Below, one piece after another: positions 7,399 through 15,868 of a stretch of 64,000 bases of DNA. The notes under the pieces were generated by a model. It was not told the DNA's origin, did not search any database, and was given only the letters and a program-made list of their open reading frames with translations. Source of the stretch: Actinomadura rupiterrae (lineage in GTDB: Bacteria > Actinomycetota > Actinomycetes > Streptosporangiales > Streptosporangiaceae); the NCBI RefSeq assembly GCF_024172125.1, contig NZ_JAMZEA010000008.1, forward strand, positions 535,131-599,130. Direction: 5' to 3'. A program made the position numbers and the translations under genes. The first letter of the stretch is position 1, and every line of letters starts with the position of its first letter.

Positions 7399-8240
7399 AG
7401 CTCCTGCTGGGACAGCGTCGCCAGCAGCCGCAGCGCCGCCTCCGACGGCGAGCCCTCCTCGACCGTGTGTGCGATGAGCGCCTGGTCGGGGTCGTCGGGC
7501 AGCCGCAGCGTCTCGTACGCGAGGTCCAGGCGTCCGACGACCGGGTGCAGGTAGATGTACCGGCCGTGCGTCTTGTCCTTGACCTGGTGCTCCGCCCACG
7601 CGGTGCGGAACTGGGCGCTCTCGGCCGACAGCTCCTCGATCAGCGCGGCGGTGCGCGGGTCGTCGGGATGCCGGGACGAGTCGAGCCGCAGGAACGCGGC
7701 GACGTCGGCGACCTTGCCCGGCCAGTCCTCGTAGAGCGCGCGGACACCCTCGTCCAGGCAGACGAGCCGGGCGAGGTTGCGCTCCTCCGGCGGCAGCGCG
7801 CCGAAGTCGGTGATCAGCGCCGCGGCGAGCCGGTTCCAGGCGAGCACGTCGGTGTCGCGGCCGACGACGTAGGCGGGCACGTCGGGCGCCGCGTCCAGGA
7901 GCCGCCGCAGGCCCGGCCGGACGGTCTGCGGCGGGGACGGGGCGTCCGTCCCCGACCAGGGCCGGGCCAGCCGGAACAGGTGCTCGCGCTCGGCCGGGTT
8001 CAGCCGCAGCGCGCGGGCGACGGCGTCCAGGACCTCCTCGGAGAAGTGCAGCGTGCGGCCCTGTTCGAGCCGGACGTAGTGGTCCACGCTGACCCCGGCC
8101 AGCAGGGCCAGCTCCTCGCGGCGCAGCCCGGGGACCCGCCGGCGTCCGCCGTAGTCGGGCAGCCCGAGCTCTTCGGGCCGCAGCCGGGCCCGGCGTGACC
8201 GGAGGAACTCGCCCAGTTCGGCGCGCCTGTCCAAGACCAT
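7362..8240 (-). CDS. MmyB-like XRE-family transcriptional regulator
   Basis: Residues 1-85 form an XRE helix-turn-helix (LGEFLRSRRARL, then VPGLRREELALLAGVSVDHYVRLEQGR), the arrangement characteristic of the MmyB group. The C-terminal 190 residues are the PAS-like MmyB ligand-binding domain, with PAYVVGRDTDVLAWNRLAAAL and a closing HTVEEGSPSEAALRLLA. MmyB-type proteins bind a small or acyl ligand and commonly control a divergent oxidoreductase gene. Here that is the aldo/keto reductase at 8433, with a pair of 23-bp direct repeats between them. The tail overlaps the response-regulator gene. Confidence 0.92.
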   Translation of the reverse strand: MVLDRRAELGEFLRSRRARLRPEELGLPDYGGRRRVPGLRREELALLAGVSVDHYVRLEQGRTLHFSEEVLDAVARALRLNPAEREHLFRLARPWSGTDAPSPPQTVRPGLRRLLDAAPDVPAYVVGRDTDVLAWNRLAAALITDFGALPPEERNLARLVCLDEGVRALYEDWPGKVADVAAFLRLDSSRHPDDPRTAALIEELSAESAQFRTAWAEHQVKDKTHGRYIYLHPVVGRLDLAYETLRLPDDPDQALIAHTVEEGSPSEAALRLLATLSQQELQDVRGATRPDS

Positions 8241-8272
8241 GGCTCCAGTATCGCGCTCCGGGCCAAGTGGTT

Positions 8273-8350
8273 CCTGGTCACGTCGCGCCCAGGCAACCGG
8301 CATGCCGCGCCCAGTCACGCAGAGCAGCCTGGTCACGTCGCGCCCAGGCA
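8273..8350. promoter_or_regulatory. Two identical 23-bp operator-like repeats
   Basis: The same 23-bp sequence occurs at 8273-8295 and 8328-8350, 55 bp apart, or about five helical turns. Each copy contains CCTGG-N11-CCAGG as an inner dyad. They lie between the divergent MmyB regulator and aldo/keto reductase genes, as expected for a dimeric regulator's operators. Confidence 0.75.
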
Positions 8351-8432
8351 CGCGCTGGCACTGGGTAGCGCGCTTGCGCCGGACGACAGTGATGGTCATC
8401 CGATCCGCATCGAGCAAGGAAGCACCACGAAG

Positions 8433-9476
8433 ATGACCGACACTGTTCGCTTCGGCCGCACCGACATGGAGATCACCCGCCTCGGCTTCGGGTCGTGGGC
8501 GGTCGCGGGGCCCGGCTGGAAGTTCGGCTGGGGCGCGACCGACGACGCCGAGTCGATCGAGGCCGTCCGGCACGCGGTCCGGTCCGGGGTCAACTGGATC
8601 GACACCGCCGCCGTGTACGGCCTCGGGCACTCCGAGGAGCTGGTCGGGAAGGCGGTCGCGGGGCTGCCCGAGTCCGAGCGCCCGTACGTGTTCACCAAGG
8701 CCGGCCTGGTCTGGGACCCCGCCGACCCGCAGGCCGCGCCGCGCCGGATCATGAAGCCGGCGAGCGTCCGGCGCGAGCTGGAGGACTCGCTGCGCCGCCT
8801 CGGCGTCGAGCGCATCGACCTCTACCAGGTGCACTACCCGGACACCGGCGAGTCGCTGGAGTACGCGGGCGGCGGGTTCGGCGCGGTGTCGCCGAACGCG
8901 ACGCCGCTGGAGGAGTACTGGCAGGTCATGGCCGACCTGAAGGCCGAGGGCAAGGTCCGCGCGATCGGCCTGTCGAACCACTCCGTCGAGGAGCTGGAGG
9001 CGGCCGAGAAGATCGCCCACGTGGACGCGATCCAGCCGCCGTTCTCGGCCATCAACCGGTCGGCCGCCGCCGAGATCGCCTGGGCGCGCGGCAACGACAC
9101 CGCCGTGATCGGCTACTCGCCGCTCCAGTCCGGCCTGCTCACCGGCGCGTTCTCCGCCGAGCGGGTCGCGAACCTGCCCGCCGACGACTGGCGGCTCGGG
9201 CACGCCGACTTCACCACGGGCCTGGCCGCCAACCTCCAGGTCGCCGAGGCGCTGCGGCCGATCGCCGCCCGGCACGGCGTGACCGTCCCCGAGGCCGCGA
9301 TCGCGTGGGCGCTGGCCTGGCCCGGCATCACCGGCGCGATCGTCGGCGCTCGGACGTCCGCGCAGGTGGACGGCTGGATCGGCGCCGCCGAGGTGACGCT
9401 CACCCAGGACGACCTGGACGCCGTCTCCGCCGCGATCACCGCGTCCGGCGCCGGCACCGGCCCGGCCCGCCCGTGA
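8433..9476 (+). CDS. Aldo/keto reductase
   Basis: The 347-residue TIM-barrel protein carries the AKR catalytic tetrad: Asp in NWIDTAAVYG, Tyr in the same motif, Lys in YVFTKAG and His in YQVHYPD. The cofactor-binding C-terminal segment includes WALAWPGITGAIVGARTSAQ. It should reduce a carbonyl compound with NADPH in the cytoplasm. It begins with ATG after AAGGAAGCACCACGAAG and overlaps the ABM monooxygenase gene by 4 bp (GTGA), forming an operon that diverges from the MmyB-type regulator. The paralogue at 16542 belongs to a different AKR branch. Confidence 0.93.
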   Translation: MTDTVRFGRTDMEITRLGFGSWAVAGPGWKFGWGATDDAESIEAVRHAVRSGVNWIDTAAVYGLGHSEELVGKAVAGLPESERPYVFTKAGLVWDPADPQAAPRRIMKPASVRRELEDSLRRLGVERIDLYQVHYPDTGESLEYAGGGFGAVSPNATPLEEYWQVMADLKAEGKVRAIGLSNHSVEELEAAEKIAHVDAIQPPFSAINRSAAAEIAWARGNDTAVIGYSPLQSGLLTGAFSAERVANLPADDWRLGHADFTTGLAANLQVAEALRPIAARHGVTVPEAAIAWALAWPGITGAIVGARTSAQVDGWIGAAEVTLTQDDLDAVSAAITASGAGTGPARP

Positions 9477-9808
9477 CCCCCGGGGGCACGGCGCTGGTCG
9501 TGGTGGCGGAGCTCCGGGCCGTGCCGGGGCAGGAGGACCGGCTGCGCACCGCGCTGGAGGCGATGATCGAGCCGTCCCTGGACGAGCCCGGATGCCTCGC
9601 CTACCAGCCCTACACCGACCCGAACGACCCGTCCCGCATGCTCGTCGTCGAGGAGTGGACCGGCCAGGACGCCCTGGACGAGCACTTCACGACACCGCAC
9701 TTCCGGCACGTCGAGCAGGTGCTGGCGTCGATCCTCGCCGAACCCGTCACCATCAGGAGGCTGGCCGAAATCTGGGTTGAGCCGCCGCCAACGGAGGTCA
9801 CGGGTTGA
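9473..9808 (+). CDS. ABM-domain monooxygenase (quinol/antibiotic-biosynthesis type)
   Basis: The 111-residue protein is a single ferredoxin-like ABM domain, with ALVVVAELRAVPGQEDRLR at the start, PGCLAYQPYTDPNDPSRMLV in the middle and DEHFTTPHFRHV near the end. Such small dimeric enzymes oxidise quinols or aromatic intermediates without metal or flavin, or act as stress-related dioxygen-dependent enzymes. The GTG start overlaps the aldo/keto reductase stop, so the two are co-translated. The last 11 bp overlap the convergent ArsR-like gene. Confidence 0.85.
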   Translation: MTPGGTALVVVAELRAVPGQEDRLRTALEAMIEPSLDEPGCLAYQPYTDPNDPSRMLVVEEWTGQDALDEHFTTPHFRHVEQVLASILAEPVTIRRLAEIWVEPPPTEVTG

Positions 9809-10757
9809 GCAGGGCGTCGCCGACGGCCGTCCGGCGGTAGAGGACCTGGCGGCCGTCGCGCGCCCGGCTCACCAGGCCGGTCGCGTGCAGCACCTGGAGG
9901 TGCTGGGAGATCGCGCTCGGCGTGACCCGGAGGCGGCGGGCGATCTCGATCGTCGGCAGGGGCTCGGCGAGCAGCGCGAGCAGCCGGACCTTGGGCGCGC
10001 CGAGCAGGGCGTCCAGCGCCGGGAGGTCGGGCGGGGGCGGCGCCTCCCAGAGCGTGCCGACGCCCCGGCAGGGGTAGGCGAGCACCGGCGGCTCGTCCGG
10101 GCTCAGCGGCGGGGCGGGCTTGTGGACGAAGACCGACGGCATGAGCAGCAGCCCGCGCCCCCGCGCCGCGACGTGGTGGTGGCTGATCATCTTGCTGATG
10201 TGCAGCACGCCGTCCTGCCAGCGCAGGTTCGGGTGCATGTCGGCGAACAGCAGGCGCGCGCCGCCCAGGGCGAGGCGGCGCGCGCGGTAGGTCATGTCGG
10301 CTTCCAGGACGAGCCGCATCCGCTGCCAGTGCGGCGCGATCGCCAGCTCCCAGAACCGGTGCAGGACGTCGCAGATGGCCTCGTGGAGCGCGGCGGTGTC
10401 CGGGGCGCGGAGCGGTTCGGGCAGGTCGTTCGGCGCGTGGGCGGCAGCGAGGTCGCGCCGGACGTGGGCGGTGGGCGTCCGCCGCACGCGGTCCAGTTCC
10501 GCTTCGAAGCGGGGCTCGAACTCGTCCGGACGGGGCGTCAGGTGGTCGGGCAGCGTGCGGCGGGCGCTGACCAGGGACAGCAGCAGGCGCAGGTCCGAGG
10601 GGTCCACGGCGTCCAGGGCGGCCCGGCGCCACGGCAGGTGCAGCGCCGACAGGCTCGGGTCGCGCAGCACGCGGAGGCTGACGACGGTCTCGTGCAGGGG
10701 CGAGACGGCGAACCTCGTGTCGGCGAGGTCCTCGACGTCCAGCTCGAAACTGATCAT
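9798..10757 (-). CDS. ArsR-type winged-helix regulator (DUF5937 family)
   Basis: This 319-residue protein has a long N-terminal domain of the DUF5937 type (ISFELDVEDLADTRFAVSPL onward) and a C-terminal winged helix at about 250-310 (LLALLAEPLPTIEIARRL, then VTPSAISQHLQVLHATGLVS). That placement, opposite to classic ArsR proteins, is typical of this actinobacterial family. I chose the ATG at 10757, which matches the conserved family start; upstream in-frame codons run into the intergenic spacer. It diverges from an MFS exporter gene over 56 bp and probably represses it. Confidence 0.88.
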   Translation of the reverse strand: MISFELDVEDLADTRFAVSPLHETVVSLRVLRDPSLSALHLPWRRAALDAVDPSDLRLLLSLVSARRTLPDHLTPRPDEFEPRFEAELDRVRRTPTAHVRRDLAAAHAPNDLPEPLRAPDTAALHEAICDVLHRFWELAIAPHWQRMRLVLEADMTYRARRLALGGARLLFADMHPNLRWQDGVLHISKMISHHHVAARGRGLLLMPSVFVHKPAPPLSPDEPPVLAYPCRGVGTLWEAPPPPDLPALDALLGAPKVRLLALLAEPLPTIEIARRLRVTPSAISQHLQVLHATGLVSRARDGRQVLYRRTAVGDALLNP

Positions 10758-10813
10758 TAAGTTCCACGCTACATCCATTGGCGACCGCCGCCGCATGCCG
10801 TGGACTCGACCGC

Positions 10814-12031
10814 ATGGCAATGACTCTCCAGAAGGCGGGCGCGCGGCCGGACGTCGGGCGCGGCGTCGTCCTGCTGCTCGCGCTGACCTGCGGCATCGCC
10901 GTCGGGAACGTCTACTTCCCGCAGGCGATCAGCCCGTCGATCGCGTCCGGGCTGGGCGTCTCGCCGGACACCGCCGCGCTCGCCGTGACGGCGACGCAGT
11001 TCGGCTACGCGGCGGGGATCTTCCTGCTGGTGCCGCTCGGCGACCGCGTCCCGCACCGGCGGCTGGTCGTGGCGCTGCTCGCGCTCACCGGCCTCGGCCT
11101 GCTCGCGGCCGGCGCGGCGCCGGGGACGGCGCCGCTCGTCGCCGCGTCCGCGTTCGTCGGCGCGGTCACGGTCATCGCGCCGATCCTCGGGCCGATGGCG
11201 GCGGGCCTCGTCCCGGCCGACCGGCGCGGGATGACCAGCGGGATCCTGCTCGGCGGATCGATCGGCGGCATGCTGCTGTCCCGGACGCTCGGCGGGTTCG
11301 TCGGCGAGTGGCTCGGCTGGCGCGCGCCGTACCTGGCGATGGCCGCCCTGACGCTCGTGTCGGCGCTGGTCCTGGCGCGCGTCCTGCCGGAAACGCGTCC
11401 GGCGTCTCGCGACCGCTACCCCGCACTGCTGGCCGCGTCGCTCCGGCTGCTGCGGACCGAGCCCGAGCTGCGCCGGTCCTGCTTCTACCAGGCGGCGGTC
11501 TTCGGCGGGTTCTCGGCGGCCTGGACGGGCGTCGCGCTGCTGCTGACCGGCCCCGCCTACGGCCTGACGACGCGGGCGGTCGGGATGCTCGCGCTGGTCA
11601 ACGCCGCGACGATGGTCTGCACGCCGTTCGCCGGACGCCTCGCCGACCGGCGCGGCCCGGACGTGGTCAACCGGCTCAGCATGCTCGCGGTCGTCGCGTC
11701 CGCGCTGGTCCTCGCGGCGGGAACGCTCGGCGGGCCGATCGGGTTCGCCGGTCTCGTCGCCGGGTTCCTCGTGCTGGACGTCGCGATGCAGTCCGGCATG
11801 GTCGCCAACCAGGTCCGCATATACGCGCTGCGCGACTCCGAGCGCAGCCGCCTCAACACGGCCTACATGACCTGCGCGTACCTCGGCGGCAGCGTCGGTT
11901 CGTGGCTCGGCGCGCACGCTTTCGAGCGGTTCGGCTGGAACGGCGTGTGCGCGCTGGTCGCGGCCCTGGCCGTCGCCACTCTGGCCAGGGCCGCGCGCGC
12001 GGAGCGCCGTCCGGTCAACGGGACCGCTTGA
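10814..12031 (+). CDS. MFS transporter, 12-helix drug-efflux type
   Basis: About 405 residues with twelve hydrophobic helices. It shows the MFS A-like motif GDRVPHRRLVVA after helix 2, YAAGIFLLVPLGD, and a second-half counterpart GRLADRRGPD. NVYFPQAISPSIASGLGVS in the first loop is typical of actinobacterial YdhP/YfcJ-like exporters. The ATG at 10814 is preferred; ATG 10820 is also possible. It is expressed divergently from the ArsR-like regulator and converges on a second transporter gene with a 17-bp overlap. The substrate is unknown. Confidence 0.9.
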   Translation: MAMTLQKAGARPDVGRGVVLLLALTCGIAVGNVYFPQAISPSIASGLGVSPDTAALAVTATQFGYAAGIFLLVPLGDRVPHRRLVVALLALTGLGLLAAGAAPGTAPLVAASAFVGAVTVIAPILGPMAAGLVPADRRGMTSGILLGGSIGGMLLSRTLGGFVGEWLGWRAPYLAMAALTLVSALVLARVLPETRPASRDRYPALLAASLRLLRTEPELRRSCFYQAAVFGGFSAAWTGVALLLTGPAYGLTTRAVGMLALVNAATMVCTPFAGRLADRRGPDVVNRLSMLAVVASALVLAAGTLGGPIGFAGLVAGFLVLDVAMQSGMVANQVRIYALRDSERSRLNTAYMTCAYLGGSVGSWLGAHAFERFGWNGVCALVAALAVATLARAARAERRPVNGTA

Positions 12032-13472
12032 GGAACCCGGCGGCCAGGACGGCCCCGGCGACCACCAGCGCCGCGTTCACGCCGATCGCGACGCGCAGGC
12101 CGGGCAGCACGCCGCCCGACGAGCTCGCGACCACGACCGCGCTCATGATCGGGGTGCCGAGCGTGATGCCGATCTGCTGGGTCATCGTGGCCACGCCGGT
12201 CGCGCGGCCCTGGTCGGCGTCGTCCAGGCCGGACGTCGCGGTGACCATGAACGCGACGATCACCAGCATGTTGCCGACGCCGCCGACGAAGGTGGCGGCG
12301 AGCAGCAGCGCGATCCAGGCGTGCGAGGTGCCGAGCGCGACGAGGGTCGCGGTCGCCGCCGCCTGGACGAGGCCGCCGGTGAGGATGGTGGCGCGGGTGC
12401 CGAACCGTCCGACGACGCGTCCGCCGAGGGTGCCGCCGAGGACGGTGCCGAGCCCGAGGACGCCGAACGCCAGGCCGGTGGCGAGCGGCGAGTAGCCGAG
12501 CACCTTCTGCAGGTAGAGCGTGAGCAGGAAGACCAGCGAGGTCTCGGTCACGAACGCGATGAGCCCGGCGGTGTTGCCCCAGACGACCGTCCGGCGGCGG
12601 AGCAGCGCGGTCGGGACGAGCGGCTGCGCGGCGCGCTTCTCGACGAACCAGAACGCGACGACCAGGACGGCGCCGGCGGCGAGCGCGAGCAGCGTGAGCG
12701 GGGAGGTCCAGCCGTGCTCGCCGGCGCGGGTCAGGCCGAACACGAGCAGCAGCAGGCCGCCGGTGACCGAGACCGCGCCCGGGACGTCCAGCCGGGCCCG
12801 GACGCGCGGCGCCGCGTCGGTGATCATCCGGGGTGCGAGCGCGACCACCAGCGCGGCGACCGGGACGTTGATCAGGAACGCCCAGCGCCAGGACAGCAGG
12901 CTGGTCAGCAGGCCGCCGAGGATCGCGCCGGCGGTGAAGCCCGCCGACATCAGCGCGCCGTTCAGGCCGAGCGCCCGCTCGCGCAGCGGCCCCTCGCGGA
13001 ACGCGGTGGTCAGCAGCGCGAGCCCGGCCGGGGTGACGGCGGCGGTCGCCAGGCCCTGCGCGACGCGCGCGGCCAGCAGCATCTCCGGCCCGGTCGCGAG
13101 CCCGCCGACCAGCGAGGACACGCCGAGCACGGCCATCCCGCCGATGAACAGCCGCTTGCGTCCGGCGAGGTCGGCGAGGCGGCCGAACAGCAGCGTGAAC
13201 CCGGCGGCGGCGAGCGCGAACGCGGTGGCGACCCACTGCAGGTTCGCCACCGAGAAGCCGAGGCCCGCGCCGACCTCGGGCAGCGCGACGTTCAGGATCG
13301 AGAAGTCGACGGCGACCATGAACTGCGCGCCGAGCAGCAGCGTGAGCAGCAGCCGCTGCCGCCCGGTCATGCGGTCGGGCGGCGCGGCGGTGCGCGCGGG
13401 CGAGGTGAGCGCGGGTGAGTGGTGCGCGGGTGAGGTGTGCGCGGGTGAGGGGGCGGACGTGGACGCGGCCAT
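12015..13472 (-). CDS. MFS transporter, DHA2 (EmrB/QacA) family
   Basis: The 485-residue protein fits 14 transmembrane helices. It has the DHA2 first-helix signature VDFSILNVALPEVGAGLG, motif A as FGRLADLAGRKRLF, and motif C around ALMSAGFTAGAILGGLL. The first 34 residues are a Pro/Ser/Ala/His stretch encoded by short repeats of GCGGGTGAG; MTGRQRLLL at residue 35 could be an alternative start. The ATG at 13472 has CTGGAGG upstream. It diverges from the TetR gene across a clear dyad at 13489-13510, so repression by that regulator with relief by a toxic substrate is likely. Confidence 0.92.
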   Translation of the reverse strand: MAASTSAPSPAHTSPAHHSPALTSPARTAAPPDRMTGRQRLLLTLLLGAQFMVAVDFSILNVALPEVGAGLGFSVANLQWVATAFALAAAGFTLLFGRLADLAGRKRLFIGGMAVLGVSSLVGGLATGPEMLLAARVAQGLATAAVTPAGLALLTTAFREGPLRERALGLNGALMSAGFTAGAILGGLLTSLLSWRWAFLINVPVAALVVALAPRMITDAAPRVRARLDVPGAVSVTGGLLLLVFGLTRAGEHGWTSPLTLLALAAGAVLVVAFWFVEKRAAQPLVPTALLRRRTVVWGNTAGLIAFVTETSLVFLLTLYLQKVLGYSPLATGLAFGVLGLGTVLGGTLGGRVVGRFGTRATILTGGLVQAAATATLVALGTSHAWIALLLAATFVGGVGNMLVIVAFMVTATSGLDDADQGRATGVATMTQQIGITLGTPIMSAVVVASSSGGVLPGLRVAIGVNAALVVAGAVLAAGFLKRSR

Positions 13473-13488
13473 GGAAGCCTCCAGCAGT

Positions 13489-13510
13489 TAACGGTTCTGT
13501 AGTTCCGTTA
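13489..13510. promoter_or_regulatory. TetR-type operator between the DHA2 exporter and tetR
   Basis: TAACGG-N10-CCGTTA, with additional CT/AG symmetry inside, forms a 22-bp dyad. Its right end overlaps TAGGAT (13509-13514), a likely -10 of the TetR gene, so binding would give autorepression as well as control of the exporter. Confidence 0.75.
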
Positions 13511-13563
13511 GGATGGGCTCGACGGTACCACCCGCCGCGCCTAAATGGAACTGGAGACCCGTT

Positions 13564-14226
13564 ATGCCGCAGAACGTGCCCGAGACGGAGTCCGCGCCGG
13601 AGGAGGAGACCGCGCCTGGCACGGTGCGTCCTGGTGGACGGACCGCCCGGGTGCGCGCCGCCGTGCTGCGCGCCGCCGAGGACGCGCTGATCGAGTGCGG
13701 TTTCGACGGCATCGACCTGGCGGAGATCGCGCGCCGCGCCGAGGTCGGCAAGACGACCGTGTACCGGCGCTGGGGCAGTCCGCGCGTGCTGGTCGCCGAC
13801 CTGCTGGAGGGCATGGCCGAGCAGTCCGTCGCGCGCGCCGACACCGGCTCCCTGGACGGCGACCTGCGCGAGAACGCCCGGCTGGTCGTCGCGACGCTCA
13901 CCGACGAGCGGCAGGGCGCGCTGTTCAAGGCCGTGATCGCCGCCGCGACCGGCGACGAGCGCACCGCCGAGGCGCTGCACCGCTTCTACGCCGCCCGGAT
14001 CGCGGAGTGGGCGCCGTGCGTGACGCAGGCCGTCGAGCGCGGCGAGGTCCCCGAGGGGACGGACGCCGCCGAGGTGATCCGCGCGGTGTCCGCGCCGGTG
14101 TACTACCGCTTCCTGGCCAGCGGCGATCCGCTGGACGAGGCGGTCGCCGACCGGGCCGCGCACGCCGCGTGCTGTGCCGCGCGGGCAGGAGTGTATGTCG
14201 ATCCTAAATTTAGGCTTGCAGATTAA
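13564..14226 (+). CDS. TetR/AcrR-family transcriptional regulator
   Basis: The DNA-binding domain spans about residues 30-75, with ALIECGFDGIDLAEIARRAEVG and TTVYRRWGSPRVLVADLL. The ligand domain (80-220) has a TetR_C-like YYRFLASGDPLDEAVADRAAHA. I chose the ATG at 13564, which has GGAG nearby; an upstream in-frame start at 13513 would overlap the operator and promoter. It diverges from the DHA2 exporter it probably represses. Its last codons overlap the palindromes in front of mca. Confidence 0.92.
   Translation: MPQNVPETESAPEEETAPGTVRPGGRTARVRAAVLRAAEDALIECGFDGIDLAEIARRAEVGKTTVYRRWGSPRVLVADLLEGMAEQSVARADTGSLDGDLRENARLVVATLTDERQGALFKAVIAAATGDERTAEALHRFYAARIAEWAPCVTQAVERGEVPEGTDAAEVIRAVSAPVYYRFLASGDPLDEAVADRAAHAACCAARAGVYVDPKFRLAD
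14203..14214. promoter_or_regulatory. 12-bp palindrome CCTAAATTTAGG upstream of mca
   Basis: A perfect 12-bp palindrome inside the last codons of the TetR gene, 38 bp before the mca start. It is AT-rich against its surroundings and shares the CCTAA/TTAGG half-site with the palindrome at 14226-14242. It may be a second site for the same regulator. Confidence 0.55.
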
Positions 14227-14242
14227 TTAGGTCTGACCTAAT
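14226..14242. promoter_or_regulatory. 17-bp palindrome overlapping the mca -10 box
   Basis: ATTAGGTC-T-GACCTAAT is a perfect 8-1-8 dyad. Its right arm overlaps TAATGT (14239-14244), a TANNNT -10 box 7 nt before the mca ATG, so a protein bound here would block a leaderless mca transcript. The half-site resembles those of DtxR/IdeR boxes, but the site is shorter than the usual 19 bp. Confidence 0.65.
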
Positions 14243-14251
14243 GTTTCGCCC

Positions 14252-15109
14252 ATGACGTTGCGACTGATGACCGTGCACGCCCATCCCGACGACGAGTCCA
14301 GCAAGGGCGCGGCGACGCTGGCCAGGTACGCGGCCGAGGGGGCCGAGGTGCTGGTCGTGACCTGCACGGGCGGCGAGCGCGGCGACGTCCTCAATCCTGG
14401 GATGGACCGTCCGGGGGTCCGGGAGAGACTGGCCGAGATCCGGCGCGCGGAGATGGACGCGGCGCGGACGATCCTGGGCGTCCAGCAGCGTTTCCTAGGG
14501 TTCGTCGACTCCGGCTTGCCCGCGCCTGGCGAAGCGCTCCCGGACGGCTGTTTCGCCCTCGCGCCGATGGACGAGCCCGTAGCGCGCCTTGTCGGCGAAA
14601 TCCGTGCGTTCCGTCCGCACGTGGTTGTGACCTATGACGAGACCGGTGGTTATCCGCATCCCGACCACGTGCGCACGCACGAGGTGACCGTCGCGGCGTT
14701 CGACGCAGCGGGTGACGCCGACCGTTTCCCCGAGGCGGGCGAGCCGTGGCAGCCGCTCAAGCTCTACTACCACGGCGCCTTGTCGAAGGCGTGGTTCCAG
14801 GCGCTCCACGATGGGATGACCGCGCGCGGCCTGCCGTCGCCTATGGCGGACGTCCTGAAGGAGTTCCCCGACGACGTCCCGGCACCTGAGTTCACTACGC
14901 GCGTCCAGTGCGCGGAGTACTTCGCCACCAGGGACAAGGCGTTGCTCGCGCACGCTACGCAGATCGATCCGAACGGCGGATTCATGCTGCACGACCGCGA
15001 CGTGGAGCGCGACGTATGGCCGACCGAGGATTACTACCTGGCGAAGGCGCACATCCCTGTCACGCTCCCCGAAGACGACCTGTTCGCAGGCATCCCTAAA
15101 GGAGAGTGA
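14252..15109 (+). CDS. mca: Mycothiol S-conjugate amidase Mca
   Basis: The 285-residue zinc hydrolase cleaves mycothiol S-conjugates of electrophiles and drugs to a mercapturic acid and GlcN-Ins. The metal site is visible as HAHPDDES near the N-terminus (His11 and Asp14 as ligands, Asp13 as likely base) and GYPHPDHVRTHE around residue 138. GGERGDVLNPGMDRPGV and the C-terminal DYYLAKAHIP separate Mca from MshB. Length matches the family. The gene has an AT-rich promoter with palindromes and probably a leaderless mRNA. Its codon use is looser than its neighbours'. The 3' end overlaps the convergent SGNH hydrolase gene by 14 bp. Confidence 0.95.
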   Translation: MTLRLMTVHAHPDDESSKGAATLARYAAEGAEVLVVTCTGGERGDVLNPGMDRPGVRERLAEIRRAEMDAARTILGVQQRFLGFVDSGLPAPGEALPDGCFALAPMDEPVARLVGEIRAFRPHVVVTYDETGGYPHPDHVRTHEVTVAAFDAAGDADRFPEAGEPWQPLKLYYHGALSKAWFQALHDGMTARGLPSPMADVLKEFPDDVPAPEFTTRVQCAEYFATRDKALLAHATQIDPNGGFMLHDRDVERDVWPTEDYYLAKAHIPVTLPEDDLFAGIPKGE

Positions 15110-15866
15110 CCGGTAGCAGTTCGGGGCGTTTGGCGCTGCGGCCGTCCGCGGACGAGCGGCCCCGGATCCGCCGCCACACCCACGGGCTGAGGAACGTCGC
15201 GGCCCAGGTCAGCTCGGTTCCGGCGCGCCGCCACGCCGGGACGGCCGGCAGCGGCGGCAGCGGGTCCGACCAGCTCGCGTCGCTGTCGGGCAGGTTCAGC
15301 GCGTGCGCGACGGCGGCCGCGATCCGCGCGTGCCCGAGCGGCGACGCGTGGATGCGGTCCGGGTTCCAGATCCGGGGATCGGTGACGACCGGGTGCCCCC
15401 AGGTGTCCACGAGGACGGCGCCGTGCCGCTCGGCCATCGCGCGGATCCGGTCGTTGAACGCCATCACCCTCGGCCGCAGCCGCGCGACCAGCGGCGCGAT
15501 CGTGCCGACGTCCGGGAAGGTGAAGGCGACCACGGTCGCGCCGGACGCCGCGAACGCTCCGATCATCGCGTCCAGGTCGGCGGCGACCGCGTCCGCGTCG
15601 CAGCCCGGCCTGATCAGGTCGTTCATCCCGGCCATGACGGTGACGAGATCCGGGTTCAGGGCGAGTGCCGCGTCCGTCTGGCCTGCACGGATCGCGCCCG
15701 CGAGTTTCCCCCGGACGGCCAGGTTCGCGTACCGGAACCCCGGCTCGGCGGTGGCCAGCTTCTCGGCGAGGCGGTCGGCCCAGCCCCGGTAGCCGGACGC
15801 CTCGTCGCCGTCCATCAGCCCTTCGGTCTGGCTGTCGCCGACCGCGACATAACGCAGATATCCCAC
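15096..15866 (-). CDS. SGNH/GDSL-family hydrolase
   Basis: The 256-residue protein has SGNH block I at VAVGDSQTEG (nucleophile Ser near residue 12), block III as MAGMNDLI and block V as DRIHASPLGHARIA, which supplies the catalytic Asp and His. It has no signal peptide, so it should act in the cytoplasm on an ester or acyl substrate. I placed the start at GTG 15866, preceded by GGTGGAG and 2 bp after the PadR stop; the longer open frame upstream has PadR composition in the wrong frame. It is co-transcribed with padR. Confidence 0.9.
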   Translation of the reverse strand: MGYLRYVAVGDSQTEGLMDGDEASGYRGWADRLAEKLATAEPGFRYANLAVRGKLAGAIRAGQTDAALALNPDLVTVMAGMNDLIRPGCDADAVAADLDAMIGAFAASGATVVAFTFPDVGTIAPLVARLRPRVMAFNDRIRAMAERHGAVLVDTWGHPVVTDPRIWNPDRIHASPLGHARIAAAVAHALNLPDSDASWSDPLPPLPAVPAWRRAGTELTWAATFLSPWVWRRIRGRSSADGRSAKRPELLPVTLL

Positions 15867-15868
15867 GA

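Noticed and set aside
14226..14242. A canonical IdeR/DtxR iron box before mca
   Set aside because: The half-site TTAGGT fits, but the dyad is 17 bp with a 1-nt centre rather than the 19-bp consensus, and mca is not a known iron-regulated gene. Kept only as an unnamed palindrome.
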